DNA of 46,746 bases from an uncultured Bacteroidota bacterium (GTDB taxonomy: Bacteria; Bacteroidota; Bacteroidia; Flavobacteriales; Flavobacteriaceae): positions 1 to 46,746 of the forward strand of contig CACIXU010000013.1 in NCBI GenBank assembly GCA_902590705.1. Reading direction: 5' to 3'. The position numbers were made by a program, and so were the translations under genes. Below the pieces are notes generated by a model. It did not search any database. It had not been told where the DNA came from and saw nothing but the letters and a program-made list of their open reading frames with translations. Shown piece by piece: positions 17,542 through 27,472 of this stretch; within the stretch, counting starts at the first letter, position 1; the number at the start of each line of letters is the position of its first letter.

Positions 17542-19944
17542 ATGCAATTCAGAATTAAGAAAGTTGCTGTCCTTGGATCTGGAGTCATGGGATCTGGGAT
17601 TTCCTGTCAGTTAGCAAATGTAGGTTTAGAGGTACTCATGCTTGATATATTGCCTAGTAAACTTTCAGATGATGAAAAAAATAATAAATTAACAAGAAAT
17701 CAAGTTGCTAAAAATGCTCTGGATAGAGCAATAAAATCAAAGCCTGCACCCCTTTATAATAAGAAATATTCCAGTCGAATCACTGTAGGTAACTTTGAAG
17801 ACGATTTTCATAAAATTAAAGAGGTAGATTGGATAATTGAGGTAGTGGTTGAAAGACTCGATATAAAACGTCAAATATTTGAAAAGATTGAAGAATATAG
17901 ATCACCAGGAAGTATTGTAAGCTCAAATACATCTAGTATCCCCATTAAGCTTTTAGCCGAAGGTCGGTCTGAAAATTTTAGAAAATATTTCTGTGGGACA
18001 CATTTTTTTAATCCACCGAGATATTTAAGACTGTTAGAAATAATTCCAACGAAGGACTCACTAACTGAGCTTATAGATTTTTTTATGAATTATGGGGAGA
18101 TCAACCTTGGTAAACAAACCGTTCTTTGTAAAGATACTCCCGCATTTATTGCAAATAGAATTGGTGTTATGTCCGGGGCTAAAGTATTTGAATTAACCGA
18201 AAAATTTGATCTAACAATCGAGGAGGTAGATTTGCTTACAGGGCCGATTTTGGGTAGACCTAAAACAGGGTCTTTCAGGCTTCAAGATTTAGTAGGTATT
18301 GATACCGGGGATAAAGTGACCAATTTTGTTGTCCAAAATGTAAAAGGAGATAGTTTTTTTGAAAAATTAACTAAAACAGCCACCCCTAAGTTTTTCAATT
18401 TTCTTTTGGAAAATAATTTTTTAGGAGATAAAACTGGGAAAGGATTTTACGAAAAAACCAAAGTGAAAGATGAAAATGGGAGAACGATCATTAATGCTCT
18501 AGATTTGAAATCATTAGAATACCGAAAAAGTATTCGTCCAAAAATTACCTTGATAAAAGAAGCGAAAGGTATTGAAAAGATCGATAAGCGGTTTCAGCTA
18601 CTAATTTCAAAAAATGAAAAAGAGAGTTTATTTTTAAAAGAATATTTTGCAGCAATTTTATCATATTCCGCTCAGCGTATTCCTGAAATATCTGACACCT
18701 GCTATCAAGTCGATGATGCTATGCGAGCAGGATATGTTTGGGATTATGGTCCTTTTGAATACTGGGATTTAATTGGATTTGATAATGGAATTTCATTAAT
18801 TAATGAATTAGGTGAAGATGTTCCACAATGGATAAAAGACATGAAATCTTCTGGTGCAAATTGCTTTTATAAATATGAAAACGGTGAAAAGAAATATTAT
18901 GACCTTTTTTCACATTCGTATAAAAAAATTCCTGGGTCCGATGCCTTTATTATTTTAGACAGTTACAGAGAGAATTCCCCAATTATAAAAAATACTGAAT
19001 GTTCAGTCCATGATATTGGTGATGGAGTTTTATGTCTTGAATTTCAGAGTAAAAGTAATGCAATTGGAGATGGAATCGGAAGGGCTATAGCTGAGGCAAT
19101 TGAGCTGGCGGAAAATGAAAACTGGACTGGAGTTGTTATAGGAAATAATGCAAAACAATTTAGCGTTGGAGCCAATCTGATGAATATAGGGATGATGGCG
19201 ATGCAAAAACAATTTGACCCACTTGAAAAAATGGTAGATGATTTCCAAAGGGTTAACATGAGAATGAGAACCTCAAAAATACCAGTTGTAACAGCAGCTC
19301 AGGGCTATGTTTTTGGAGGAGGGTGTGAAATTGCAATGCACTGTGATGTGGGTATTTATGCTGCTGAAACATACATAGGTCTTGTAGAGGTAGGAGTGGG
19401 GCTACTTCCAGGCGGTGGTGGAACCAAAGAATTAGCATTGCGAGCTTCAGATGGTTTTTATGAAGGAGATGTCAAGATCCCTATGTTGATAGATCATTTT
19501 AAAAGTATTGCAACTGCTGCAGTTTCAACATCTGCGTCAGAAGCATATGATTTACATTACCTTAAGGAGGGTAGGGATTTTATTTGCTATAATGTTCAAA
19601 GAAATATTGGCCAAGCAAAAGATAAAGTTCTAGAATTAGCAAAAAATTATGTGCCACCTTCAGAGAGAAAAGACATTGAGGTATTAGGAAGAGGTGGGCT
19701 TGGAGCACTTTATTCGGCCATTAATGAATTTTACTTAGGCGGTTATATGTCGGAATACGATGTTGAAATAGCAAAGAAAGTAGCATATGTAATTTGTGGC
19801 GGAGATCTAACCAGCGCTCAAATAGTTAGTGAGCGATACCTTTTGGATATTGAGCGAGAAGGATTTATGAGTTTATTAGGGAATCAAAAAACACTCGATA
19901 GAATTCAGTATTTATTAATGAATAATAAGCCCCTAAGAAATTAA
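17542..19944 (+). CDS. fadN: 3-hydroxyacyl-CoA dehydrogenase / enoyl-CoA hydratase fusion (FadN type)
   Basis: An 800-aa two-domain beta-oxidation enzyme in the cytoplasm: enoyl-CoA hydration followed by NAD-dependent oxidation of L-3-hydroxyacyl-CoA. The dehydrogenase half comes first: Rossmann motif GSGVMG (12-17), SSNTS (127-131) and the catalytic dyad H154 (HFFNPP) and E166. The hydratase half is C-terminal (from about residue 485) with GGGCE carrying E596 and GLVEVGVG carrying E616, twenty residues apart as in FadB/FadJ. This order is the reverse of E. coli FadB and matches Bacillus FadN (YusL). It is followed after 5 nt by fadA. An acyl-CoA dehydrogenase, the usual third member of such operons, is absent here. 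Confidence 0.93.
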   Translation: MQFRIKKVAVLGSGVMGSGISCQLANVGLEVLMLDILPSKLSDDEKNNKLTRNQVAKNALDRAIKSKPAPLYNKKYSSRITVGNFEDDFHKIKEVDWIIEVVVERLDIKRQIFEKIEEYRSPGSIVSSNTSSIPIKLLAEGRSENFRKYFCGTHFFNPPRYLRLLEIIPTKDSLTELIDFFMNYGEINLGKQTVLCKDTPAFIANRIGVMSGAKVFELTEKFDLTIEEVDLLTGPILGRPKTGSFRLQDLVGIDTGDKVTNFVVQNVKGDSFFEKLTKTATPKFFNFLLENNFLGDKTGKGFYEKTKVKDENGRTIINALDLKSLEYRKSIRPKITLIKEAKGIEKIDKRFQLLISKNEKESLFLKEYFAAILSYSAQRIPEISDTCYQVDDAMRAGYVWDYGPFEYWDLIGFDNGISLINELGEDVPQWIKDMKSSGANCFYKYENGEKKYYDLFSHSYKKIPGSDAFIILDSYRENSPIIKNTECSVHDIGDGVLCLEFQSKSNAIGDGIGRAIAEAIELAENENWTGVVIGNNAKQFSVGANLMNIGMMAMQKQFDPLEKMVDDFQRVNMRMRTSKIPVVTAAQGYVFGGGCEIAMHCDVGIYAAETYIGLVEVGVGLLPGGGGTKELALRASDGFYEGDVKIPMLIDHFKSIATAAVSTSASEAYDLHYLKEGRDFICYNVQRNIGQAKDKVLELAKNYVPPSERKDIEVLGRGGLGALYSAINEFYLGGYMSEYDVEIAKKVAYVICGGDLTSAQIVSERYLLDIEREGFMSLLGNQKTLDRIQYLLMNNKPLRN

Positions 19945-19949
19945 AGAGT

Positions 19950-21119
19950 ATGGAAGCATATATAATTAAAGGTTATAGAACTGCGGTAGGAAAAGCCAAA
20001 AAGGGAGGGTTCAAAAATTATCGTTCCGATGATATGGCTGTTCAAGTTATAAAACATTTGGTCAAAAACGTACCTGAGCTTGATCCAAAAACTGTCAACG
20101 ATGTAATTGTTGGCTGTGCAAATCCTGAGGGAGAGCAAGGCTTACAAGTAGGTAGACTGATTTCAGCTAGAGCTCTGGGAATTGAAGTTCCTGGAATTAC
20201 CATAAATCGTTATTGTGCTTCTGGTTTAGAGGCGATTTCATTAGCGGTTGCAAAGATTAAAGCAGGTATGGGTGATATCTTCGTTGCAGGGGGAACAGAA
20301 AGTATGAGTTTAATTCCTATGACAGGATATAAACTATCCCCTAGCTATCAAGCTAACATGGAAAACATCAATTATCACGTTAGCATGGGAGCAACAGCAG
20401 AAGCTGTGGCAGATAAATATAATATAACACGTGAAGCAGCAGATAATTTTTCTTTAGCATCCCATCAAAAAGCAGCAAATGCAATTGATAAAGAATATTT
20501 TAAAGAAGAAATTGTTCCAATTGAAGTAGAAGAGGTCTTTGTCAGAGAGGGTAAGAAAGTGTCCAGTTCTCATACTGTTGCAGTTGATGAGGGTGTAAGA
20601 AGAGATACCAGTATAGAGGGATTGAGTCGCTTACGAGCTGCTTTTAAACAAGGAGGAATAATCACCGCTGGCAACTCCTCTCAAACTTCTGATGGGGCTG
20701 CTTTTACACTAGTGATGAGTGAGGCAAAAGTCAAAGAATTAGGATTATCTCCTACAGCTCGAATGGCTGCTTGTTCTGTTGGTGGGGTAGATCCAATTTA
20801 CATGGGTATTGGACCATGTGAAGCAATTCCTAAGGCATTAAACCAAGCTGGTCTAAGGCTCAATGATATTGAACAAACAGAGCTCAATGAAGCCTTCGCT
20901 GCCCAATCATTGGCAGTTATTCAAGAAAGTGGTTTAGACCCTTCAACGGTCAATGTTAATGGAGGTGCTGTAGCCTTAGGCCATCCACTAGGCTGTACAG
21001 GGGCCAAACTCACAATTCAGCTGCTCAATGAGATGAGACGTCGTAATCAAAAGTATGGTATGGTTACTGCTTGTGTTGGTGGAGGTCAGGGAATTGCAGG
21101 GATTTTTGAACGATTATAA
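19950..21119 (+). CDS. fadA: Acetyl-CoA C-acyltransferase (3-ketoacyl-CoA thiolase)
   Basis: A 389-aa thiolase that splits 3-ketoacyl-CoA with CoA to give acetyl-CoA and a shortened acyl-CoA. The active site is complete: nucleophile C89 in NRYCASG, H345 in GHPLGCTG and C375 in TACVGGGQG. Length is typical. The gene starts 5 nt after fadN and is clearly in its operon, so the pair performs the last three reactions of the beta-oxidation cycle. A biosynthetic acetoacetyl-CoA thiolase is the main alternative, but the fadN context favours degradation. It converges on umuD with a 4-nt gap. Confidence 0.94.
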   Translation: MEAYIIKGYRTAVGKAKKGGFKNYRSDDMAVQVIKHLVKNVPELDPKTVNDVIVGCANPEGEQGLQVGRLISARALGIEVPGITINRYCASGLEAISLAVAKIKAGMGDIFVAGGTESMSLIPMTGYKLSPSYQANMENINYHVSMGATAEAVADKYNITREAADNFSLASHQKAANAIDKEYFKEEIVPIEVEEVFVREGKKVSSSHTVAVDEGVRRDTSIEGLSRLRAAFKQGGIITAGNSSQTSDGAAFTLVMSEAKVKELGLSPTARMAACSVGGVDPIYMGIGPCEAIPKALNQAGLRLNDIEQTELNEAFAAQSLAVIQESGLDPSTVNVNGGAVALGHPLGCTGAKLTIQLLNEMRRRNQKYGMVTACVGGGQGIAGIFERL

Positions 21120-21123
21120 GATA

Positions 21124-21558
21124 CTAGACTTTTTTTACCACATAAGTTACTACTCCCCAAATAATTAATTCATTATCTTCCGTGACTTTTATTGGTTCAT
21201 ATTTATTGTTTTCAGGCATTAAATAAACACAGTCCTTTTCAACCTTTAAGCGTTTCACAGTAAACTCCCCATCTATAAAACAAACAGCGATTTTGTTATC
21301 TTCTGGTTCTAAGCTTCGGTCAATGACTAGAAGGTCTCCATCGTCCAATCCTGCTCCTTGCATAGATTCGCCTGTAACCCTAGCGTAAAAAGTAGCCGTT
21401 TCATTTTTGACTACCTCTCGATCAATACTTATTCTCAGTTCTTTAAAGTCATCCGCTGGGGAGGGAAATCCTGCCGAAATCCCTTCTTGGGCCAAAAACA
21501 AGCCTTTTCCTGACTCCTGATTTGGATGAAAAAAAATAACTTTATTTCCTTTACTCAT
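21124..21558 (-). CDS. umuD: UmuD-like S24 peptidase, mutasome subunit
   Basis: A 144-aa self-cleaving protein of the LexA/UmuD family that partners the Y-family polymerase in error-prone lesion bypass. The cleavage site is A29-G30 (SAGFPSPADD), the catalytic Ser is S65 (GESMQ) and the Lys is K102 (FTVKRL). The spacings 29-65-102 equal those of E. coli UmuD (24-60-97). No N-terminal DNA-binding domain is present, so it is not a LexA repressor. Its ATG overlaps the stop of umuC (ATGA), making it the second gene of the pair, the reverse of the E. coli order. Confidence 0.93.
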   Translation of the reverse strand: MSKGNKVIFFHPNQESGKGLFLAQEGISAGFPSPADDFKELRISIDREVVKNETATFYARVTGESMQGAGLDDGDLLVIDRSLEPEDNKIAVCFIDGEFTVKRLKVEKDCVYLMPENNKYEPIKVTEDNELIIWGVVTYVVKKV

Positions 21559-22814
21559 TTGACTTTGATTACTTCATCGATTTCTGTAGTAAAACGGCTT
21601 GAAAGATGATCCCTTCTCATTTTCCAGGTTTGTTTTAAATCTTGGCTTGCTAATTTCATCCGATGTGGGCCAAAACGACGGTGAATTTTATCCAGAGTTT
21701 GCATTAATACTGAGTGTTTGGCACTGTCTTTTTCAAACAAACTCATTTGTCTTGATGTTGATGGGGTTAGCCCAAGTAGTAATATCCCTGCTTTTTTGTA
21801 TTCAATACCTGATCTGAAAATACTTTTTAAACCCTTGAGAGCGTATTGGTTTAAAATAAGGCTAGAATCTGTGCTGTAGGGAAGTGTAACTGTACAGCCA
21901 TTTCTGTATTGTTCGGCTTCTTTTTGGAAAGGGTTACTCCTTACAAAAACATAAATTGCAGAGGCACAGCTTCTTTGTTTTCTAAGTTTTTCTGCTCCCA
22001 AAAGGGTGTAAGTGGTAATGCGTTCTTCGAGATTACTAAATGTACTAATCGTACTTTTAAAACTTCTTGTTGTAGCAATGGACTTTTTTGCAGGTACAGT
22101 CTCTTCTAATTGGATAGTGGGAGCTCCTTGTAGATCTCTTTTCAACCTTAAGCCTATAATACTTAAGTTTTTTTTTACCCAACTGTCCGGTAGATTAACA
22201 AAGTCCAAAGCCGATTTCACGCCCAAACCTCTCAGCCTTTTCTCGTGTCTTATCCCAACACCCCAAACATCACTTATCGCAGTCCATTTTAGAGCTTTTA
22301 GCCTTTTTTCGTCATTGTCTATACAATAAACACCACCGGTTTTATTTGCAAATTTTTTAGCTATTTTATTAGCGATTTTTGCTAGAGCCTTTGATGGCGC
22401 AATCCCAATAGATACTGGAATTCCGGTCCACTGACCTACTTGTTTTCTTATTTTTAACCCCGTTTCTCTTAAATCGAAATATTCAAATCCTTCAAATTTT
22501 AAAAAAGCCTCATCAATACTGTAAATTTCTACATTGGGAGTATATTCTTCTAGGATTGTCATCACTCGATGACTCATATCTCCATATAGGGGGTAGTTGG
22601 AAGAAAAAACTTTGATATTATACTTTTTGAATTCACTTCGGAATTTGAAGGCAGGTGCACCCATTGGGATAGCTAAGGCTTTAGCTTCATTACTTCGCGC
22701 AATTACACAGCCATCGTTATTAGATAATATCACTAATGCTTTACCCTCGTATTGAGGTTGAAAAACCCGCTCGCAAGAAGCGTAAAAGTTGTTGCAGTCA
22801 ATTAATGCGAACAT
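21555..22814 (-). CDS. umuC: Y-family DNA polymerase UmuC (Pol V catalytic subunit)
   Basis: An error-prone translesion DNA polymerase of 419 aa. With the ATG at 22814 the N-terminus is MFALIDCNNFYASCE, and the metal-binding acids fall at D6, D101 and E102 (SIDEAF), the same numbers as in E. coli UmuC; this decides the start over a TTG two codons upstream. The SNNDGCVIARSNEAK block is typical of UmuC. Helix-hairpin-helix (WGVGIRHEKRLRGLGV) and little-finger regions follow. It is transcribed first and its stop overlaps the umuD start by ATGA. Induction by DNA damage is likely from the family, but I cannot identify an SOS operator upstream. Confidence 0.95.
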   Translation of the reverse strand: MFALIDCNNFYASCERVFQPQYEGKALVILSNNDGCVIARSNEAKALAIPMGAPAFKFRSEFKKYNIKVFSSNYPLYGDMSHRVMTILEEYTPNVEIYSIDEAFLKFEGFEYFDLRETGLKIRKQVGQWTGIPVSIGIAPSKALAKIANKIAKKFANKTGGVYCIDNDEKRLKALKWTAISDVWGVGIRHEKRLRGLGVKSALDFVNLPDSWVKKNLSIIGLRLKRDLQGAPTIQLEETVPAKKSIATTRSFKSTISTFSNLEERITTYTLLGAEKLRKQRSCASAIYVFVRSNPFQKEAEQYRNGCTVTLPYSTDSSLILNQYALKGLKSIFRSGIEYKKAGILLLGLTPSTSRQMSLFEKDSAKHSVLMQTLDKIHRRFGPHRMKLASQDLKQTWKMRRDHLSSRFTTEIDEVIKVK

Positions 22815-22944
22815 GGACAAAAATTAGATTTTTGAAAATAAAAGTGATTAGAATCTGTTTTGATTTTGAATTTAATTACGAGTCTATTATCAGCACTTTT
22901 TCAATACAAATTTAACAAGAATTATATTGTTTTATTATTAAAAC

Positions 22945-22975
22945 TTAACCTCTTTAGTCAAAAATTGTAATTTTG
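22945..22975 (+). promoter_or_regulatory. Candidate promoter of sucA-sucB
   Basis: TAATTTTG (22968-22975) matches the Bacteroidota -7 consensus TAnnTTTG. A TTA at 22945-22947, 20 nt upstream, stands where the TTG -33 element is expected. The box ends 28 nt before the sucA ATG, a reasonable leader length. Confidence 0.45.
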
Positions 22976-23003
22976 TTAGTAGGACCAGTTGTAATATGAT
23001 TTG

Positions 23004-25775
23004 ATGGATAAATATTCATTTTTAAATTCGGCACATACTGCATACTTTGCCGAATTGTATGAGCAATACTTAGAAGATCCCGATATAGTAGAACCTAGTT
23101 GGAGAGCTTTTTTTCAAGGATTTGATTTTGGGGTTGAAAATGGAGGGAGCCACGCGATTACAGGCGATGTTGAGGTCCCTGAGTCCGTTAAAAAAGAATT
23201 CCAAGTAGTAAGATTGATTGAAGGATATCGGACAAGAGGGCACTTGTTTACCAAAACTAATCCTGTTCGTAACAGGAGAGTGTACAGTCCTAATCTTGAC
23301 GTTGAAAATTTTGGTTTGACACAAGCAGACTTATCCACTGTATTTAATGCCGGTTCAATAGTTGGTATAGGCCCAAGTACATTAGAGACAATAATTGAGC
23401 ATCTTCAAAAAACTTATTGCGAGTCAATAGGAGTTGAATACATGTATATTAGAAATGTAGAAAAAAAAGAATGGATAAAGGGGCGATTACATCAAAATGA
23501 AAATCATCCAAATTTTAACTCAGAACAAAAAAAGCATATTCTAAACAAGCTAAATCAAGCAGTTAGTTTTGAAAATTTTCTTCATACTAAATATGTAGGT
23601 CAAAAGCGCTTCTCCCTTGAGGGAGGAGAATCACTTATACCTGCTCTTGACGCTCTAGTTTTATCAGCAGATGAAAAAGGTATTGAAGAATTTGTAATGG
23701 GAATGGCCCACAGGGGTAGATTAAACACTCTAACCAATATCTTTGGAAAATCTCCTAAGGATATTTTTAGTGAATTTGAAGGTAAAGATTACGATGAGCT
23801 AGTTTTTGATGGAGATGTTAAGTACCATATGGGATGGACATCTAAAATTGATCCCAACAAGGATGGAAAAAATATTAATATTAATTTGGCTCCTAATCCC
23901 TCTCACCTAGAAACTGTCGGGGCAGTTGTAGAGGGAATTTCAAGAGCTAAAATTGACAACAAATTTAATGGGGATTCGTCAAAAGTCTTGCCAATTATTG
24001 TTCATGGAGATGCAGCCATTGCAGGACAAGGTATTGCTTATGAAATAGCTCAAATGTCAAGGCTTAAGGGATATTCTACAGGAGGAACTATCCATATTGT
24101 TGTTAATAATCAAATCGGTTTTACCACAAACTATCTTGATGGAAGGTCTAGTACCTATTGTACAGATGTAGGAAAAGTTACCTTGTCTCCTGTTATGCAC
24201 GTGAACGCTGATGACGCGGAGGCAGTAGTTCATGCTGTTCTTTTTGCCTTGGACTTTAGAATGAAATTTGAAGCTGATGTTTTTATCGATTTATTAGGAT
24301 ATAGAAAGTTTGGACACAATGAAGGTGATGAGCCACGCTTTACCCAACCTCAGTTATACAAATTTATTGCAGCTCATAAAAATCCTAGGGATATTTACGC
24401 TGAAAAATTGATTTCTCAGGGTATCATTGATGAGAATTATGTAAAAAAGATAGAGGAAGAATATAAATCGGGCTTAGAGAAAAATCTTCTAGTTTCTAAA
24501 AAAGAACAAACTACCATAGTTACCCCATTTATGGATGACGAGTGGCAAGGCTATAAGAGGGTAGATGAATCTGGGATGCACCCTGAAATCTTAACTGCTG
24601 TTGATTCAAAAAAGCTTAAGTTAGTGGCTAATGCTATTGCAACTCTTCCCAAAGGAAAGAAATTCTTAAGAAAGATTGAACGTTTGATTTCTGATCGAAA
24701 AAAAATGTTTTTTGAAACTAATAAACTTGATTGGTCAATGGGTGAGCTTCTTGCTTATGGAACATTACTGCAGGAAGGCTTCAATGTACGTTTATCTGGA
24801 CAGGATGTAGAAAGAGGAACTTTTTCTCACCGACATGCAGTTCTTAAAGCTGAAACATCTGAGGAAGAATTAATATTATTAAACCAAATTAACCCTTCTA
24901 ATCAAGGAAAATATAGTGTCTACAATTCGCTTTTGTCAGAGTATGGTGTTTTAGGGTTTGATTACGGCTACGCAATGGCAAGTCCTAATACCCTTACCAT
25001 TTGGGAAGCCCAGTTTGGAGATTTCTCTAATGGCGCTCAAATAATGATCGATCAATATATATCTGCAGCTGAAGATAAATGGAAAACTCAAAATGGTATT
25101 GTTCTATTATTACCTCATGGATATGAAGGACAAGGTGCAGAACATTCATCAGCCAGAATGGAACGTTATCTTCAACTTTGTGCTAAAGACAACATGTTTG
25201 TTGCTAATTGCACAACACCTGCGAATTTATTTCATCTGCTAAGAAGACAGATGAAAGGAAATTTTAGAAAACCATTAATTGTATTTACACCCAAAAGTCT
25301 TTTGAGACATCCAATGGCAGTTTCTCCAGTTGAAGATCTCACAGAAGGGTTTTTTCAAAGGGTGATACCTGACACTGAAATAGACAATAAACAAGTAAAA
25401 AAATTGGTTTTTTGCTCGGGTAAATTTTATTTTGATTTAGTTGATGCTCGAGCAGAAAAAAATATTAAAGATGTCTCAATTGTAAGAATAGAACAATTAT
25501 TTCCTTTACCTTACGAAGAGATTCAATTGGAAATAAATCGCTATGAAAATTTAGATGAGATTGTCTGGGCACAAGAAGAACCAAGAAATATGGGAGCTTG
25601 GAGTTATTTATTACTCCAGTTACCCCAAGCAAATAAAATGCGACCAGCTACAAGAAGATATTATGGATCTCCTGCTGCGGGAAGTGCTGCCAGGTTTAGA
25701 AATAGGCATCAACAAGTAATTGATTATGTTTTTGATGCATCACAAGATAATTTTATAAGAAAAAAGAAAAAGTAA
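23004..25775 (+). CDS. sucA: 2-oxoglutarate dehydrogenase E1 component
   Basis: The thiamine-diphosphate-dependent E1 subunit (923 aa) of the 2-oxoglutarate dehydrogenase complex, which decarboxylates 2-oxoglutarate and passes the succinyl group to E2 in the TCA cycle. The N-terminal E2-contact segment (FLNSAHTAYFAELYEQYL), the SLEGGESLIPALD and MGMAHRGRLN blocks, HGDAAIAGQG, VVNNQIGFTT and the C-terminal transketolase-like part with HRHAVL are all present. ATG at 23004 is preferred to the adjoining TTG at 23001. The E2 gene follows 12 nt later in one operon; an E3 gene is not in the window. Confidence 0.96.
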   Translation: MDKYSFLNSAHTAYFAELYEQYLEDPDIVEPSWRAFFQGFDFGVENGGSHAITGDVEVPESVKKEFQVVRLIEGYRTRGHLFTKTNPVRNRRVYSPNLDVENFGLTQADLSTVFNAGSIVGIGPSTLETIIEHLQKTYCESIGVEYMYIRNVEKKEWIKGRLHQNENHPNFNSEQKKHILNKLNQAVSFENFLHTKYVGQKRFSLEGGESLIPALDALVLSADEKGIEEFVMGMAHRGRLNTLTNIFGKSPKDIFSEFEGKDYDELVFDGDVKYHMGWTSKIDPNKDGKNININLAPNPSHLETVGAVVEGISRAKIDNKFNGDSSKVLPIIVHGDAAIAGQGIAYEIAQMSRLKGYSTGGTIHIVVNNQIGFTTNYLDGRSSTYCTDVGKVTLSPVMHVNADDAEAVVHAVLFALDFRMKFEADVFIDLLGYRKFGHNEGDEPRFTQPQLYKFIAAHKNPRDIYAEKLISQGIIDENYVKKIEEEYKSGLEKNLLVSKKEQTTIVTPFMDDEWQGYKRVDESGMHPEILTAVDSKKLKLVANAIATLPKGKKFLRKIERLISDRKKMFFETNKLDWSMGELLAYGTLLQEGFNVRLSGQDVERGTFSHRHAVLKAETSEEELILLNQINPSNQGKYSVYNSLLSEYGVLGFDYGYAMASPNTLTIWEAQFGDFSNGAQIMIDQYISAAEDKWKTQNGIVLLLPHGYEGQGAEHSSARMERYLQLCAKDNMFVANCTTPANLFHLLRRQMKGNFRKPLIVFTPKSLLRHPMAVSPVEDLTEGFFQRVIPDTEIDNKQVKKLVFCSGKFYFDLVDARAEKNIKDVSIVRIEQLFPLPYEEIQLEINRYENLDEIVWAQEEPRNMGAWSYLLLQLPQANKMRPATRRYYGSPAAGSAARFRNRHQQVIDYVFDASQDNFIRKKKK

Positions 25776-25787
25776 AAATCTATTATT

Positions 25788-26996
25788 ATGATTTTAGAGA
25801 TGAAAGTACCATCCCCTGGAGAATCAATAACTGAGGTTGAAATTGCCCAGTGGCTTGTTGCTGAAGGGGATTATATACAGAAGGATCAGGCGATTGCTGA
25901 GGTAGACTCAGATAAGGCAACCCTTGAGCTTCCTGCAGAGACCAGTGGAACGATTTCACTAAAGGCTGAAGAAGGTGATGCAGTAGCAGTTGGTTCAGTT
26001 GTTTGTTTAATAGATACCGAGGGAAAACCTCTAGGAGGTGAATCTTCTTCTTCTACACAGGTAGAGAAAAACCCCGTTGTAAATACCCAACCTACTCCAA
26101 TAGTTAAGTCAAGTTACGCAACTGGAACAGCCTCCATTGCAGCTAAAAAAATCATTAGTGAAAAAGGTATTGATATAGATAGCTTGATTGGTTCTGGAAG
26201 AGATGGAAGAATAACTAAAGATGATGCTGTAAAAGCTGTTGCAGCAATGGGATCAGCTCCCAAGGGAGCTAACCGAGGTGAAGAGCGCAAAAAATTATCT
26301 ATGCTTAGGCGTAAAGTAGCCGAGAGGCTTGTTGCCGTTAAAAATGAAACAGCAATGTTGACAACCTTTAATGAGGTAAATATGGCGCCTATTTTTGCAT
26401 TAAGGAAAGAGTATAAGGAGTTGTTTTCCGAAAAGCATGGTGTTGGGCTTGGATTTATGAGTTTCTTTACCAAAGCCGTTGTTAGAGCACTTAAAATATT
26501 TCCTGATGTTAACTCTATGATTGATGGTGACTATAAGATATCATATGATTATTGTGACATAAGTGTAGCTGTTTCTGGGCCAAAAGGTCTGATGGTTCCG
26601 GTTGTAAGAAGTGCTGAAAAACTATCATTTATGGAAATCGAGCAGGAAATAAAAAGATTAGCTATTAGAGCTAGAGACGGACAAATTACGGTTGATGATA
26701 TGACTGGGGGTACTTTTACCATATCAAACGGCGGAGTTTTTGGTTCCATGCTTTCTACCCCTATCATCAATCCTCCTCAATCTGGAATTCTTGGGATGCA
26801 TAACATCATTGAACGACCTATAGCAGTTAATGGAAAAGTTGAAATTAGGCCTATGATGTATTTGGCATTATCATACGATCATCGTGTTATTGATGGTAAA
26901 GAGTCAGTTGGTTTCTTAGTTGCAATTAAAGAGGCCTTGGAAAACCCTGAGGAAATATTAATGGATGGAGATATTAAAAAGGCTTTAAATCTTTAA
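25788..26996 (+). CDS. sucB: Dihydrolipoyllysine-residue succinyltransferase (E2 of 2-oxoglutarate dehydrogenase)
   Basis: The 402-aa E2 core of the 2-oxoglutarate dehydrogenase complex. In order it has one lipoyl domain (about 1-76) with lipoyl-lysine K43 in VDSDKATLE, a flexible linker rich in Ser, Pro and Thr, an E3-binding domain (about 112-145, [13 protein letters not shown] to GRITKDDA), and the acyltransferase core with DHRVIDG (H365, D369) as catalytic motif. A single lipoyl domain and the position after sucA identify it as the succinyl- rather than the acetyltransferase. A second Met at residue 5 is an alternative start. Confidence 0.96.
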   Translation: MILEMKVPSPGESITEVEIAQWLVAEGDYIQKDQAIAEVDSDKATLELPAETSGTISLKAEEGDAVAVGSVVCLIDTEGKPLGGESSSSTQVEKNPVVNTQPTPIVKSSYATGTASIAAKKIISEKGIDIDSLIGSGRDGRITKDDAVKAVAAMGSAPKGANRGEERKKLSMLRRKVAERLVAVKNETAMLTTFNEVNMAPIFALRKEYKELFSEKHGVGLGFMSFFTKAVVRALKIFPDVNSMIDGDYKISYDYCDISVAVSGPKGLMVPVVRSAEKLSFMEIEQEIKRLAIRARDGQITVDDMTGGTFTISNGGVFGSMLSTPIINPPQSGILGMHNIIERPIAVNGKVEIRPMMYLALSYDHRVIDGKESVGFLVAIKEALENPEEILMDGDIKKALNL

Positions 26997-27005
26997 AAAT
27001 AATCC

Positions 27006-27410
27006 TCAAAACATCATTTTTTTTTCTCTATAGTTAATAATGACTCTGTGATTTCGTAGAAAATCATTTCCTAAAATTCCATCAATAGTCTTACCCCCTT
27101 CCTTAACTAATGTTGCATTAATGTATTGCATATCGAGAAGCACAAAAGATTGTTGACCTATAAGATGTCTTCCTAGAATTAAATTGCATCTTTGGGCCAA
27201 AATTGCTTTCATTTTATCCTCACCAGCACCAGCAGCCTCAAAGGGGTTACCTTTTTCTCTAATTCCAAAATAATTTTTTTGGGATAAAGCGATACAGCTA
27301 TTTGAAGCCCCAGTATCAATTAATAGATTTGCTCTAACCCCATTAATTCTTGCTTTACAACTAAGGTGATGGGTGAGTGTTATTTTAATTTTAACTTTTC
27401 GTGTATTCAT
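27006..27410 (-). CDS. Retropepsin-like aspartic protease
   Basis: A 134-aa single-domain protein of the retropepsin-like clan AA. The catalytic motif is D32-T33-G34-A35 (LLIDTGASNS), and the C-terminal hydrophobic-Gly element reads GILGNDFL, both typical of this fold. Proteases of this size act as homodimers. I chose the ATG at 27410 (MNTRKVKIKI); an upstream TTG at 27422 would add four residues. No signal peptide is apparent. It converges with sucB (9-nt gap) and diverges from tatD. Its natural substrate is unknown; activity is inferred from the motif. Confidence 0.8.
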   Translation of the reverse strand: MNTRKVKIKITLTHHLSCKARINGVRANLLIDTGASNSCIALSQKNYFGIREKGNPFEAAGAGEDKMKAILAQRCNLILGRHLIGQQSFVLLDMQYINATLVKEGGKTIDGILGNDFLRNHRVIINYREKKMMF

Positions 27411-27472
27411 TTCTCTAAACAATGATTCAAATTTTAGTAAAAGTAAAAAACGAAATATTAATTTTACTAATA

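Noticed and set aside
17542-19944. The dehydrogenase-first, hydratase-last fusion as a novel domain order.
   Set aside because: It is the known order of FadN-type proteins such as Bacillus YusL.
26114-26473. A 119-codon open frame antisense to sucB.
   Set aside because: It has no family likeness and mirrors the codon pattern of the well-supported sucB gene.
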